Assembly (NCBI GenBank): GCA_025352795.1
Contig: JANXSF010000012.1
Location: forward strand, 1-64,000
Source: Acidobacteriota bacterium
Lineage (GTDB): Bacteria > Acidobacteriota > Terriglobia > Bryobacterales > Bryobacteraceae
Direction: 5' to 3'
DNA length: 64,000 nt
Below, piece by piece: positions 42,901 to 51,642 of this stretch. The notes below the pieces were generated by a model. That model did not search any database, was not told the origin of the DNA, and saw nothing but the letters and a program-made list of their open reading frames with translations. Both the position numbers and the translations under genes were made by a program. Positions within the stretch are counted from its first letter, which is position 1. Each line of letters begins with the position of its first letter.

Positions 42901-43599
42901 GCAAAGTCCATTGATTTGGCTTCGCGTGCGGAACGTGTTGGGGCGTTCGGCGGGTTTCTAGTGAATACCTGGAATACCAGCCAGCGTCGCGCGGTTTCCG
43001 ATTACGACGTTCGGCATGCCGTAAATGGCTTTTTAATTTACGAACTACCAGTGGGCAGAAATAAGAAGTTCCTTACCAATGCTGGTGGATTTGTGAACGC
43101 AATACTGGGCGGATGGCAGCTTTCTGCAACCTATCAGCAATCCTCGGGACTGCCCACATCCGTAGGCAACGGTCGCAACTGGCCCACCAACTGGAACGTC
43201 ACCGGCTTCGCCACCCCTTCTGGTCCACAACCTGCGACGGCTACCAGCAAGAATGCTCCAGCAGTTGCCGGGAAAAGTGGTCCAAATTTGTTCGCGAATC
43301 CCACGTCCGCTCTGGCCGCCTACGACTTTACGCTGCCCGGTCAATCCGGCCAGCGCAATGTTCTTAGGGGTGATGGTGGGCTTGCGGTGAACACAGGATT
43401 AGGCAAAAAGTTCGTGATGCCTTACAGCGAAAAGCATTCGTTGCAACTCCGCTGGGAAACGTTCAACATAACCAATACAGTTCGTTTCGACGTGAACAGT
43501 CTTACGCTTGATCTTGGGAACACCGGTTCCTTCGGCAAGTATTCATCGACATTGAATAGTCCCCGGCAAATGCAGTTCCTGCTCCGGTACGATTTCTAA
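39949..43599 (+). CDS. Oar-like TonB-dependent outer-membrane receptor
   Basis: A 1216-residue receptor from ATG 39949, preceded by GGGAAAGG; an in-frame ATG 42 nt upstream is possible. Signal peptide: CRSSVLLLAALFASNAFAQ. A carboxypeptidase-regulatory-like domain (about residues 25-105: SLSGIVTDPSGAAVAGASIQ) precedes a plug (about 120-230: VTLDGIDVNSQQER, GRSSGAQVTLVTKSGTNDYHG) and a large barrel ending MQFLLRYDF with terminal phenylalanine. These proteins import bulky nutrients or display adhesins in acidobacteria. It is a single gene followed by a terminator-like stem at 43626-43662. Full-length, unlike its paralogue at 8618-12095. Confidence 0.92.
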   Translation: MLNSISCRSSVLLLAALFASNAFAQSTTSLSGIVTDPSGAAVAGASIQLNNTDTSLRRDVKSSGDGSYNFVAVPPGTYKVTASASGFANQSIDRIQLLVNTPATMTIKLEVGTITETISVTAEALQVNTSDASLGNAIGNKPILQLPFFARNIVGLLGLQPGVTAFNTSITDERNGAVNGGKADQANVTLDGIDVNSQQERYAFTSALRVTLDSVQEFRTVTANANADSGRSSGAQVTLVTKSGTNDYHGSAYWNHRNTATAAADFFDNLSGIGRRKLLINNYGASFGGAVIKNRVFYFFNYEGRKDASRQSVTRTVPSDLLRQGIVQYRTTTGEVKQLSPADVKTKVDPAGIGANAAVLDIFKKYPLANDFTLGDGLNTQGYRFNAPITGKQDTYITRWDAVLDSANKHTLFFRGNLQNDRSLGTPQFSGAQANRVELDDSRGYGLGLTSLVRPNFISQFRFGLTRQGTETTGIQSAAAVSFRSIDDPFGLTRETARIIPTYNVNQDFSWIKQRHEVKFGANMWFVSNASRSTANSFSSASTNSSWLRGSGSDLQAGIPDLNRTFRVAYNDAAMALLGIVSQVNNQFNFDTAGASLAQGSPILRTFKSEQYEIFGQDTWKVSRGLTVTYGLRYVMAPPVYEGNGYQTSGNPSVSDWFNQRAILMGQGKSQLEAGRIKYVLANSATGAPLYPDHKQNFAPRVSLAYSPQGNDGLSKFLFGGTGRTSVRAGFGVFHDILGQSLIRTADSTLFGFSSQLRNPAGTLTATTAPRFSGLTSLPASLIVATPKGGFPAVQPDNQAITNYIDDKLNTPYSMAMNFSVGREFKGGLFVQASYVGRLSRRSLINRDLAMPTNIKDPASGQTYFEGATQLALLDRAKTKIGDVKPIPFWENMYPGLKTGTKSATQAAYEVYQSYAPDYTSALYDLDVGCDPGCSKLGQYAFFSPQFSALSAWSSIGSGAYHAMQWTVRKRFASGLTADFNYSLAKSIDLASRAERVGAFGGFLVNTWNTSQRRAVSDYDVRHAVNGFLIYELPVGRNKKFLTNAGGFVNAILGGWQLSATYQQSSGLPTSVGNGRNWPTNWNVTGFATPSGPQPATATSKNAPAVAGKSGPNLFANPTSALAAYDFTLPGQSGQRNVLRGDGGLAVNTGLGKKFVMPYSEKHSLQLRWETFNITNTVRFDVNSLTLDLGNTGSFGKYSSTLNSPRQMQFLLRYDF

Positions 43600-43625
43600 G
43601 CTGTCTTGAGTATTGAGTGATTGTC

Positions 43626-43662
43626 AAAAGGGCGTGGGAATCCAAGCGATTCACGTCCTTTT
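43626..43662. terminator. Convergent terminator
   Basis: AAAAGGGCGTG (43626-43636) pairs with CACGTCCTTTT (43652-43662), an 11-bp stem with A and T tails usable from both strands, between the receptor and the small membrane gene. Confidence 0.65.
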
Positions 43663-43681
43663 CCTTTGTCGACGCATTCGT

Positions 43682-43852
43682 TTATGACGGATCTTTCCCC
43701 CTGGTATTTTGGACGCCTGTCATGATTGCCAAGCCCAAAAGAATCACGGTACCCACTGCAATCCATTGCTGTGGGATATGCAGCAGATTGGCAGCATATA
43801 CAAGTCCACCAATAAAAACCAAAAAGCCAACAATGTAAATTCCGAATGACAT
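43682..43852 (-). CDS. 56-residue membrane protein
   Basis: From ATG 43852, with AAGGGA in front, the product is MSFGIYIVGFLVFIGGLVYA ANLLHIPQQWIAVGTVILLG and ends NTRGKDPS. It has two membrane helices with a short P-Q turn and looks like a hairpin protein of the inner membrane. Such small two-helix proteins are common in acidobacteria, with no assigned function. It lies 61 nt downstream of another tiny membrane protein on the same strand. Confidence 0.75.
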   Translation of the reverse strand: MSFGIYIVGFLVFIGGLVYAANLLHIPQQWIAVGTVILLGLAIMTGVQNTRGKDPS

Positions 43853-43913
43853 AATATTCCCTTGTCCCGCTGCGGCTCTAGTTTCGAAACACAATACAAC
43901 GGGTTGCCTAAAG

Positions 43914-44033
43914 TCAGAGCACGTTAATGCCCGATATCCGTAACATCCAAATCACCAGCCAAATTGCAATTGCTGCAAAAACAACATAACGAATCCATTG
44001 CCCAACAGTCTTCGGTTCAGTGCGATTTTCCAT
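43914..44033 (-). CDS. 39-residue single-span membrane protein
   Basis: ATG 44033-44031 opens MENRTEPKTVGQWIRYVVFA and ends AIAIWLVIWMLRISGINVL. There is one hydrophobic helix behind a polar cytoplasmic start. Composition and coupling with the following 56-residue membrane gene make it a credible micro-gene although it is very short. GAGG lies a few bases before the ATG. Function unknown. Confidence 0.6.
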   Translation of the reverse strand: MENRTEPKTVGQWIRYVVFAAIAIWLVIWMLRISGINVL

Positions 44034-44132
44034 GCCTCATAGTACACTGCTGCTGCAAGGCGATGTGGCACAATCGATTTTCTCTGATATGATCTGGATA
44101 AGATTTAATCTGTTCGGGGGAGTTCATTCAAG

Positions 44133-47100
44133 ATGCTTAGATTTCTGTTCCTTTCAGCAATGTTGCTGAGCGCAAGTTTTGCGCAGGAATTTCGTTCTAC
44201 AATTTCCGGACGCATTACTGACCCTACGGGTGCGGCCATACCTGGGGTTCAGATCAACGCAGTGGAATCGAATACAGGCGCTCGTTTTGAAACAACCTCT
44301 GGTGCAGAAGGTGAGTATTCGCTGCCTTTTCTACCGCCCGGTCCCTACACGTTAAAAACGGATCATCTCGGATTTAAAAAGTACATTCAAGATGGTATCA
44401 TCGTCGGGGCCAACCAACGCCTGATGATCGATGTGAAACTGCAAATCGGCAGTCAGACGGAAGCTATCACCGTCACTTCCGACGCTGCCATGTTGCAGAC
44501 AAATTCCGCGTCAGTAGGCCAAGTCATCACCCAAGATCAAATTTCCGTCATGCCCATGAATGGACGCACGGCGTTGACGCTGGCGCAACTTTCTTACGGC
44601 GTCACTCCGTCGTCGGACCCACGCTTCACAAGGCCGTTTGATAACGCCGGTCCATCGGGCTTTTCAATGGGCGGTGGCCAAGGCCAGTCCAACGAACTGT
44701 TGCTGGATGGCTCTCCCGATATGACCAGAAACCGGCGCGTAGCCTACAACCCGCCAGTAGATGCGGTGCAGGAAGTGAAGGTGGAAGCGTTTCAACCAGA
44801 CGCGGCATACGGCAATACAGGCGGCGGTACAGTGAACGTGGTGATGAAGGGCGGCACCAATCAATTCCACGGTTCCCTGTATGAGTTTCATCAGAATCAA
44901 CGATTGAAGGCCACGCCGTTTTTTACCAACGCCGCACGCCAGACCAAACCAGTAACGCGCTTCAACCAATATGGCTTTACAGTTGGTGGCCCGGTGATGA
45001 TTCCGAAAGTGCTCAACGGTAAGAATAAATTGTTCTTCTTTTTTGGCTATGAAGCCATCAAGCAATCCGAACCTGAACCGACCTTTTCCAATGTCCCAAC
45101 CGATGCCCAACGCACTGGAGATTTTTCCTCATTGCTGGCCATCAATAGCGTGTATCAAATTTATGATCCCGCTACTGCTGTTGCGCAAGGCGCGCGCATT
45201 GCCCGTCAACCCTTCGCCGGTAATCGTATCCCCGCCAATCGCATCAGTCCCATAGCCAAGAACTTCTTCCAGTTCCTGCCCTTGCCGAATTTTCAAGGCA
45301 CTCCCGATGGCACCAATAACTACTTCAACAACGCCATTCGTGCCGACGACTTCTCTTCGTACATGGGTCGTTTGGATTACAACGTTTCCGACCGTCACAA
45401 GTTTTTCATCTCGGCCCGCAACAATGATCGCGTAGAAAATCGAGGCAACCGTTTTTCTAATATTGCCACCGGTAATTTTCTATCGCGCATCAACTGGGGT
45501 GCCACTTTCGATGATGTATACACCATCACCCCAACATTTTTCTTAAACTCGCGCGCCAACTGGACTCGCTTCGTTGAAGGCAACACTCGCCCGCACGATG
45601 GGTTCGATTTCACCACGCTCGGGTTGCCCGCTTCCCTCAAAGCGTCCAGCGGCAAACTGGTAATTCCTCGCATCAATTTTGCCAACTTCACGCCCATTGG
45701 CGATAGCGGCGGCGACCGCACACCGTTCGATTCCTATCAAATCTTTCTTGCCGCAACTAAGATCATCAACAAGCACACCGTAAAGTTCGGAGTCGATTTG
45801 CGGACTCAACGGGAAAGCTCCAATAGCTATGGCAACTCTTCCGGTGCCTATACGTTCAACCAGAGCTGGACGCGCGGTCCATTAGATAATTCCCCGTCAG
45901 CCCCCATTGGGCAGGACTTCGGCTCATTCCTTTTGGGCTTGCCCTCCGGCGGTACTTTCGACGTGAATGCCACCCGCACCCAGAGCGCCAAATACTTTGC
46001 CGTATTTATACAGGATGACCTGCGTATCCGCAACAACCTGACGTTTAACATCGGCCTGCGCTATGAAAAAGAAGGCGGCACCATTGAACGTTGGAATCGC
46101 ACAGTGCGCGGGTTTGATTCGGCAGCCAAGTTGAGACTTACCGATGCGGCAAAAGCAAATTATGCAGCCAGTCCCATTGCCCTGCTGCCTGCCGCCCAGT
46201 TCAACCCTGTGGGTGGAGTATTGTTTGCTGATGGCAGCAACCGCACTGTTTATAGCCCTCCTGGCAATGCCATTAGTCCACGCTTTGGATTCTCCTGGTC
46301 GCCGAATTTGCTTGGAGCGAAAACTGTAATTCGCGGCGGCTATGGTGTTTTTTACAGCACCTTCGGCACCACCGGCATCCAGCAGCCTGGCTTCAGCCAG
46401 ACCATACAATTAGTGGCCACTCTGGATAATTTCCTGACGCCCACCACCACTTTTGCCAACCCATTTCCTAGCGGCATTCTGCAACCCATCGGCAACAGCA
46501 GTGGCGTGAATACGTTCCTGGGGCAAGGCGTGGCCTTTGCCACACCCAATCCCAAACAGCCCATCACGCACCGCTGGAACTTTAATATTCAGCGTGAACT
46601 GGCCAAAAATTTGCTGTTGGAACTGGGCTATATGGGATCGCACGTTACCGGGTTAGGCGTGGATCGTGCCTTGAACTATGTGCCGGAGCAATACCTTTCG
46701 ACGTTACCCACACGCGACCAAGCCACCATTGACCGTCTTACGGCATTGGTCCAAAACCCACTCCGCAATTTAATTCCGGGCACAGGCCTGAACGGGGCCA
46801 CCACAAGTACGGAAACTCTACTGCGCAAGTATCCGCAATTTTCCGGAGACGGCGGAGTTACCGAAGGCGGACAGAGTGTCGGTTATTCTAACTTCCACAT
46901 GTTCCAAGTTCGGTTGGATAAGCGCTTCGCCAATGGATTGCAATTCCTCACTAACTTCCAATTCTCAAAATTTTTGGAAGCCACCAATCGCTTGTACAAC
47001 GCCTCCGATGCGCTTCAGTATCGCGTGGCTAACGAAGATAGGCCCTTCCGTTTGGTGTTATCCGGCAACTACGAATTGCCTTTTGGGAAAGGTAAAAAGT

Positions 47101-47558
47101 TCATGGGCCAAGTGGGGCCGTGGGGCAATCGTCTAGTTGGCGGCTGGCAGATGGCGAGCATTTTGAATTTGCAATCTGGCGGCCCTATTGATTTCGGCAA
47201 CCTGCTGTACTACGGCGGTGATTTGCAATGGGACGCGCGGAACTTGCAACGAGTTTTTGATGTAACCCGCTTTGAACGCAGTTCGCTGTTACAACTGGAT
47301 CGTAACCGACGCACGTTCCCGCAAGCCTTTCCTGCTTACCGTGGGGATAAGATCAGCAATATTGACTTGTCTGTGATCAAGACAGTAGCCATCGTGGAAC
47401 GGGTTAATATTCAGATCCGCGGAGAAGCCTTTAATCTTTTCAATCACGCCATTTTCAATGGTCCTGATGTGGGTGCAACCAACCAGAACTTCGGTAGCAT
47501 TACTTCGCAATCGAATCTTCCGCGGACCATCCAATTGGCACTGCGGCTGACGTTTTAG
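44133..47558 (+). CDS. Oar-like TonB-dependent outer-membrane receptor
   Basis: An 1141-residue receptor: signal peptide (LRFLFLSAMLLSASFAQ), carboxypeptidase-regulatory-like domain (ISGRITDPTGAAIPGVQINA), plug (LLLDGSPDMTRNRR, AAYGNTGGGTVNVVMKGGTN) and barrel ending TIQLALRLTF. A GGGGGAG ribosome site sits at 44114-44120. In architecture it is closer to the broken receptor at 8618-12095 (shared VLNGKNKLFFF, VPTDAQRTGDFS, AGNRIPANRISPIAKNF) than to the one at 39949, so it shows what the intact sequence across that frameshift should look like. Confidence 0.93.
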   Translation: MLRFLFLSAMLLSASFAQEFRSTISGRITDPTGAAIPGVQINAVESNTGARFETTSGAEGEYSLPFLPPGPYTLKTDHLGFKKYIQDGIIVGANQRLMIDVKLQIGSQTEAITVTSDAAMLQTNSASVGQVITQDQISVMPMNGRTALTLAQLSYGVTPSSDPRFTRPFDNAGPSGFSMGGGQGQSNELLLDGSPDMTRNRRVAYNPPVDAVQEVKVEAFQPDAAYGNTGGGTVNVVMKGGTNQFHGSLYEFHQNQRLKATPFFTNAARQTKPVTRFNQYGFTVGGPVMIPKVLNGKNKLFFFFGYEAIKQSEPEPTFSNVPTDAQRTGDFSSLLAINSVYQIYDPATAVAQGARIARQPFAGNRIPANRISPIAKNFFQFLPLPNFQGTPDGTNNYFNNAIRADDFSSYMGRLDYNVSDRHKFFISARNNDRVENRGNRFSNIATGNFLSRINWGATFDDVYTITPTFFLNSRANWTRFVEGNTRPHDGFDFTTLGLPASLKASSGKLVIPRINFANFTPIGDSGGDRTPFDSYQIFLAATKIINKHTVKFGVDLRTQRESSNSYGNSSGAYTFNQSWTRGPLDNSPSAPIGQDFGSFLLGLPSGGTFDVNATRTQSAKYFAVFIQDDLRIRNNLTFNIGLRYEKEGGTIERWNRTVRGFDSAAKLRLTDAAKANYAASPIALLPAAQFNPVGGVLFADGSNRTVYSPPGNAISPRFGFSWSPNLLGAKTVIRGGYGVFYSTFGTTGIQQPGFSQTIQLVATLDNFLTPTTTFANPFPSGILQPIGNSSGVNTFLGQGVAFATPNPKQPITHRWNFNIQRELAKNLLLELGYMGSHVTGLGVDRALNYVPEQYLSTLPTRDQATIDRLTALVQNPLRNLIPGTGLNGATTSTETLLRKYPQFSGDGGVTEGGQSVGYSNFHMFQVRLDKRFANGLQFLTNFQFSKFLEATNRLYNASDALQYRVANEDRPFRLVLSGNYELPFGKGKKFMGQVGPWGNRLVGGWQMASILNLQSGGPIDFGNLLYYGGDLQWDARNLQRVFDVTRFERSSLLQLDRNRRTFPQAFPAYRGDKISNIDLSVIKTVAIVERVNIQIRGEAFNLFNHAIFNGPDVGATNQNFGSITSQSNLPRTIQLALRLTF

Positions 47559-47611
47559 AAATTGACAAAAAGCGGACATCGCCCTCGCATATAGCTAAAA
47601 TAGAAGACACT

Positions 47612-48457
47612 ATGGCATCCACCATTTGGAAAGGCCACATCACTTTCGGGCTCATCTCTTTGCCCGTTAAAATGATGGCGGCGGCGCGGCCGGAAACTGT
47701 TAGCTTCAACCAACTGCATAAGCACGATAACTCCCGTGTGAAGCAGGTATTGTTCTGCGTTGCTGAGGATAAACCTGTTCCTCGCAGCGAACTTGTGAAA
47801 GGTTTCGAATACGAAAAAGATCGTTATGTAGTGATTGACGATGAAGACATCAAACGCATTCAGCCGAAAACGGCGAAGGTGATGGAGATAGTTGAATTCG
47901 TCAAAGAAGAAGAACTGGATTCGGTTTACCTTGAATCCTCCTTCTATCTGCATCCTGATGAAGCGGGCGAAAAGGCCTATTCATTGCTGTTCAAAGCAAT
48001 GCGCGAAACCGGGCATGTGGGTGTGGCCAAGATCTGCATGCACAATCGCGAACATGTAGTGGTGTTGCGTCCGGGCAAGCACGGCATGGTTCTGCACACC
48101 ATGTATTACCAGGATGAAGTTCGCGCGCTGGATGAATTTCGCACAGACCTTTCCAGCCTAAAAGATAAAGAGCTGGCCATGGCCAAGCACTTGGTAGAAG
48201 CCCTTTCCGCCCCATTCGAGCCGGAAAAATATACTGATAATTATCGTGAAACATTGCGCAACTTGATCACCGCAAAAGTGAATGGTCAGGAAATTGTTGC
48301 ACCTCCAGAATCGAAAGACATGGCCCCGGTGATCGACATTATGGCTGCGCTCAAAAGCAGCTTGGCGGCATTGAAGAAACCTCCGGTCACAACGGAAACA
48401 GTGGATGCCGATCAAGAGGAAAGTAAGCCGCATCGCAAGCGCGCAGGCGGAATGTAA
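47612..48457 (+). CDS. ku: Ku protein (DNA end-binding, non-homologous end joining)
   Basis: A 281-residue bacterial Ku. It starts with the family opening MASTIWKGHITFGLISLPVK. The core continues FNQLHKHDNSRVKQVLFCVA, YEKDRYVVIDDEDIKRIQPK and FYLHPDEAGEKAYSLLFKAM, and ends with a basic tail (PHRKRAGGM). It binds double-strand ends as a homodimer and recruits LigD. No ligD is in the window; instead it is followed 5 nt later by an AddB-like nuclease and AddA, an end-processing pair. Confidence 0.95.
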   Translation: MASTIWKGHITFGLISLPVKMMAAARPETVSFNQLHKHDNSRVKQVLFCVAEDKPVPRSELVKGFEYEKDRYVVIDDEDIKRIQPKTAKVMEIVEFVKEEELDSVYLESSFYLHPDEAGEKAYSLLFKAMRETGHVGVAKICMHNREHVVVLRPGKHGMVLHTMYYQDEVRALDEFRTDLSSLKDKELAMAKHLVEALSAPFEPEKYTDNYRETLRNLITAKVNGQEIVAPPESKDMAPVIDIMAALKSSLAALKKPPVTTETVDADQEESKPHRKRAGGM

Positions 48458-48462
48458 ACACT

Positions 48463-51400
48463 GTGAGCAACGTTCGTTCGCTCATTGCAAATTCGAGCAA
48501 AGAGCAACTGCACGAAGCCAGTGCCTTCCTGCAAAAATGGGCAGGATCCAGCGATGTAATCGTACTGGCTCCGTCGCGCGGAGCAGCCGATGACTTTCTC
48601 AGAAGCCATGCCAGTAAGGGTTTGGCGGGTGTGCATGGTATGACCTTGGGTCACTTGGCGGCTTCGCTTGCCGGGTGGGCTATGGCTCAACGCGGACTTG
48701 CTCCGATGAGCCGTTTGAGTCAGGAAGCGTTGGCCGCACGGGCTGCGTTTGAAGTTCGCAAACAGGGCAAGCTAAGTTACTTCGACCCGGTTGCAGATAC
48801 GCCAGGGTTCGTACGTGCACTGGCGTCAACTCTTACTGAATTGCGCATGGACGCAGTGAATCTTGACCAACTGCGCAAGGCAGGTTTGCCGGGTCAGGAT
48901 TTGGCAGAACTGCTCGCCTACTATGCTGCACTGCTGGAAGAACAGGCGTTAGCAGATCAAGCCATTGTGTTGGAACTCGCCGTTGTAGCAGAGGCGCAAG
49001 CTCATCGGTACTTGGATTTACCGCTGCTGATGATTGATGTCCCGGTGCGACGCGTGTGGGAGCAACGGTTGATTGAAGCAGTGGGGAAGCGCTCGCCAGC
49101 GATGTTGGTTACTCTGTTGGCTGCCGATGTTGAAAGTCAAAACAGCTTTGCCGTCAAGCCGGAAACACGGAACGAATCAACGGGGTGCACGCTGGATCGA
49201 GTTCGTAAATATCTGTTCGCCTCGCAACTTCCAGAGCCGCAACCGTTCGATGACACCGTGGAATATTTTTCTGCTCCAGGGGAAGGGTTGGAGTGCGTTG
49301 AAATTGCCCGGCGCATTCGCAAGTTTGCCTCCGATGGGATGAGGTTCGATCAAATGGCGATCTTACTGCGATCACCGGAACCCTATCAACCGTTGGTGGA
49401 AGAAGCGTTGCGACGTGCCGGTGCACCAGCCTATTTTCATCGGGGAACTGCCCGGCCAGATCCAGGCGGACGTGCGTTTTTAGCCCTGCTGGCATGTACT
49501 TTGGAAGGATTAACCGCTACTCGCTTCGCTGAATATTTATCGCTCGCGCAAGTTCCAGACTTGAACGATGACGGGGCTCCAATTGAGAGCGAACCACAAT
49601 GGGTTCCTTCGCAAGATGAAGTGCTGGCCAACTTTTTTATGGCAGGCGAGGCAGTAGCGTTTGAAGCAGTTGAGGATGCTGCGGCTCCGGTGGTCCGTTC
49701 ACCAGCGGGTTGGGAACGGTTGATTGTGGATGCGTCGGTGGTCGGTGGTCGTGAGCGTTGGGCGCGCCGTTTGCGTGGCTTGGAAGAAGAACAGCGCATG
49801 CAGATTGCCAGCCTGGAAACGGACGATGAAGATCGACCAAGGTTAGAACGAAAGCTGGCACAACTGGAAGGGCTGGCGAATTTTGCGTTGCCGCTAATTG
49901 ACCTTTTAGCCGCGTTGCCTGCGGCAGCTTGTTGGGGCGAATGGGTGGAGCAACTTGCAACATTGGCAACCCGTTCGTTACGACGTCCGGAATCGGTGAT
50001 GGCCATGTTGGGTGAACTGGAACCAATGCGCGAAGTGGGTCCAGTGGCATTGCTGGAAGTGTATGGAGTGCTTTCCGAGCGGTTACGATTCTTACGAAAT
50101 GAGCCGCCGCGTCGTCGTTACGGTGCCGTGTTTGTAGCCACACCGGAAGAAGCACGGGGTCGTGAATTCGCTGTTGTGTTTTTGCCAGGGCTTGCTGAAG
50201 GCGTGTTTCCAAAGAAGGCGATGGAAGACCCGCTACTTTTGGATACGCATCGAGTGACGGCAGGCGGGCACTTGACGCAGCAGGATGACCGCGTAGCTCG
50301 GGAACGTTTGTTGTTGCATTGTGCAGCGGCTGCGGGGGAAAAGCTGGTTGTTTCCTATCCACGCATGGATGCTACGCAAGGGCGTCCACGAGTTCCATCG
50401 TTTTATGCGTTGGAAGTTTTGCGCGCAGGGGAAGGCCGTTTGCCAGATTTGCGGGTGTTTGAAAAGCAGGCTGCAAATAACGCAGAGATCCGCTTGGGCA
50501 GGCCTGCACCTTTAGATCCACTGGCGGCGTTGGATGATGCGGAGTACGATGTGGCACGACTGAATCTGGTGACGAGTGACGAATCGAAAGGGTTCATGCG
50601 CTACCTGGTAGAAGTGAGTCCAGTGTTGGCACGATCGCTCAGAACCCGCTATCGGCGTTGGGGTTCGAAATGGTCCGGGGCTGATGGGTTGGTTGATCCG
50701 GAAGTGGAAACATTGAAAGCGTTGGAAGCACACTGGCTGGATCGTCGCAGCTATTCGCCAACTGCGTTGCAGCACTTCGCGGCGTGTCCTTACAAGTTTT
50801 TGTTATCGGCAATTCATCAACTGCGACCGCGTGAAGAGACCGTTCCATTAGAACAGATGGACCCGTTAACGCGCGGGGCACTATTTCATGCAGCGCAGGA
50901 ATTGATTTGGAAAGAAATGGAACCGGCAGGGCTATTGCCATTGAAGCGCAGTGATTTGCAAAAGGCCATGGACATTGGCGATGGAGTGCTGAATGCAGTG
51001 GCTGCAGACTACGCAGAAAAACTGGCACCAGCAATTCAGCGCGTCTGGAATAGTGAAGTGGAAGACTTGCGGACCGATTTGCGCGGTTGGTTGCGTCACG
51101 TTTCCGGGGATGCCGGCTGGAAGCTAGTTGCCACGGAATTATCTTTTGGTCTGCGAGATTCCATCAAGCCGGAAGCGTTGCTACTGGATGGTTTGAAGCT
51201 GCGTGGTTCGGTAGATTTGGTGGAAGAAAACATTGCCGATGGAACGCTGCGGATCACTGATCATAAGACAGGCAAGCCTCCAGAACAGACACCCGCTTAT
51301 GTCGGCGGTGGAACAGTGCTGCAGCCGACGCTTTATGCATTAGCGATGGAGCAGTTATTGGGTAAGCCGGTTGCGTCAAGTCGGTTGTCTTATTGCACGC

Positions 51401-51642
51401 AACGAGGGCAATATCGGGAAGTGAAAATTCCCATTCAGGATCACGCACGCCAACGCATAGCGCAGGTGGTGGATGTGATTGCGGCGGCTGTTCACAGTGG
51501 TTTTCTGCCTGCTGCGCCAAAGAAAGACGCTTGCGAGTATTGCGACTATCGGCCAGTCTGTGGGCCGTATGAAGAACAGCGCGCTGGTAAGAAACAACAA
51601 GCGCGGGTGGAAGATTTAGTGGAAATGCGGAGGCTCCCATGA
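48463..51642 (+). CDS. addB: AddB-like helicase-nuclease subunit
   Basis: A 1059-residue protein with GTG start, 5 nt after ku. It has a UvrD-like fold with a degenerate motif I (VLAPSRGAADDFLRS, no G-K-T), then VATPEEARGREFAVVFLPGL and VSYPRMDATQGRP. The C-terminal PD-(D/E)xK nuclease holds SYSPTALQHFAACPYKFL, LRGSVDLVEE, LRITDHKTGKPPEQ and the cysteine cluster CEYCDYRPVC. With the upstream Cys of AACPY this forms the Fe-S site of AddB/Cas4-type nucleases. It pairs with AddA to resect double-strand ends. The missing Walker A suggests that AddA alone drives translocation. Confidence 0.87.
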   Translation: MSNVRSLIANSSKEQLHEASAFLQKWAGSSDVIVLAPSRGAADDFLRSHASKGLAGVHGMTLGHLAASLAGWAMAQRGLAPMSRLSQEALAARAAFEVRKQGKLSYFDPVADTPGFVRALASTLTELRMDAVNLDQLRKAGLPGQDLAELLAYYAALLEEQALADQAIVLELAVVAEAQAHRYLDLPLLMIDVPVRRVWEQRLIEAVGKRSPAMLVTLLAADVESQNSFAVKPETRNESTGCTLDRVRKYLFASQLPEPQPFDDTVEYFSAPGEGLECVEIARRIRKFASDGMRFDQMAILLRSPEPYQPLVEEALRRAGAPAYFHRGTARPDPGGRAFLALLACTLEGLTATRFAEYLSLAQVPDLNDDGAPIESEPQWVPSQDEVLANFFMAGEAVAFEAVEDAAAPVVRSPAGWERLIVDASVVGGRERWARRLRGLEEEQRMQIASLETDDEDRPRLERKLAQLEGLANFALPLIDLLAALPAAACWGEWVEQLATLATRSLRRPESVMAMLGELEPMREVGPVALLEVYGVLSERLRFLRNEPPRRRYGAVFVATPEEARGREFAVVFLPGLAEGVFPKKAMEDPLLLDTHRVTAGGHLTQQDDRVARERLLLHCAAAAGEKLVVSYPRMDATQGRPRVPSFYALEVLRAGEGRLPDLRVFEKQAANNAEIRLGRPAPLDPLAALDDAEYDVARLNLVTSDESKGFMRYLVEVSPVLARSLRTRYRRWGSKWSGADGLVDPEVETLKALEAHWLDRRSYSPTALQHFAACPYKFLLSAIHQLRPREETVPLEQMDPLTRGALFHAAQELIWKEMEPAGLLPLKRSDLQKAMDIGDGVLNAVAADYAEKLAPAIQRVWNSEVEDLRTDLRGWLRHVSGDAGWKLVATELSFGLRDSIKPEALLLDGLKLRGSVDLVEENIADGTLRITDHKTGKPPEQTPAYVGGGTVLQPTLYALAMEQLLGKPVASSRLSYCTQRGQYREVKIPIQDHARQRIAQVVDVIAAAVHSGFLPAAPKKDACEYCDYRPVCGPYEEQRAGKKQQARVEDLVEMRRLP

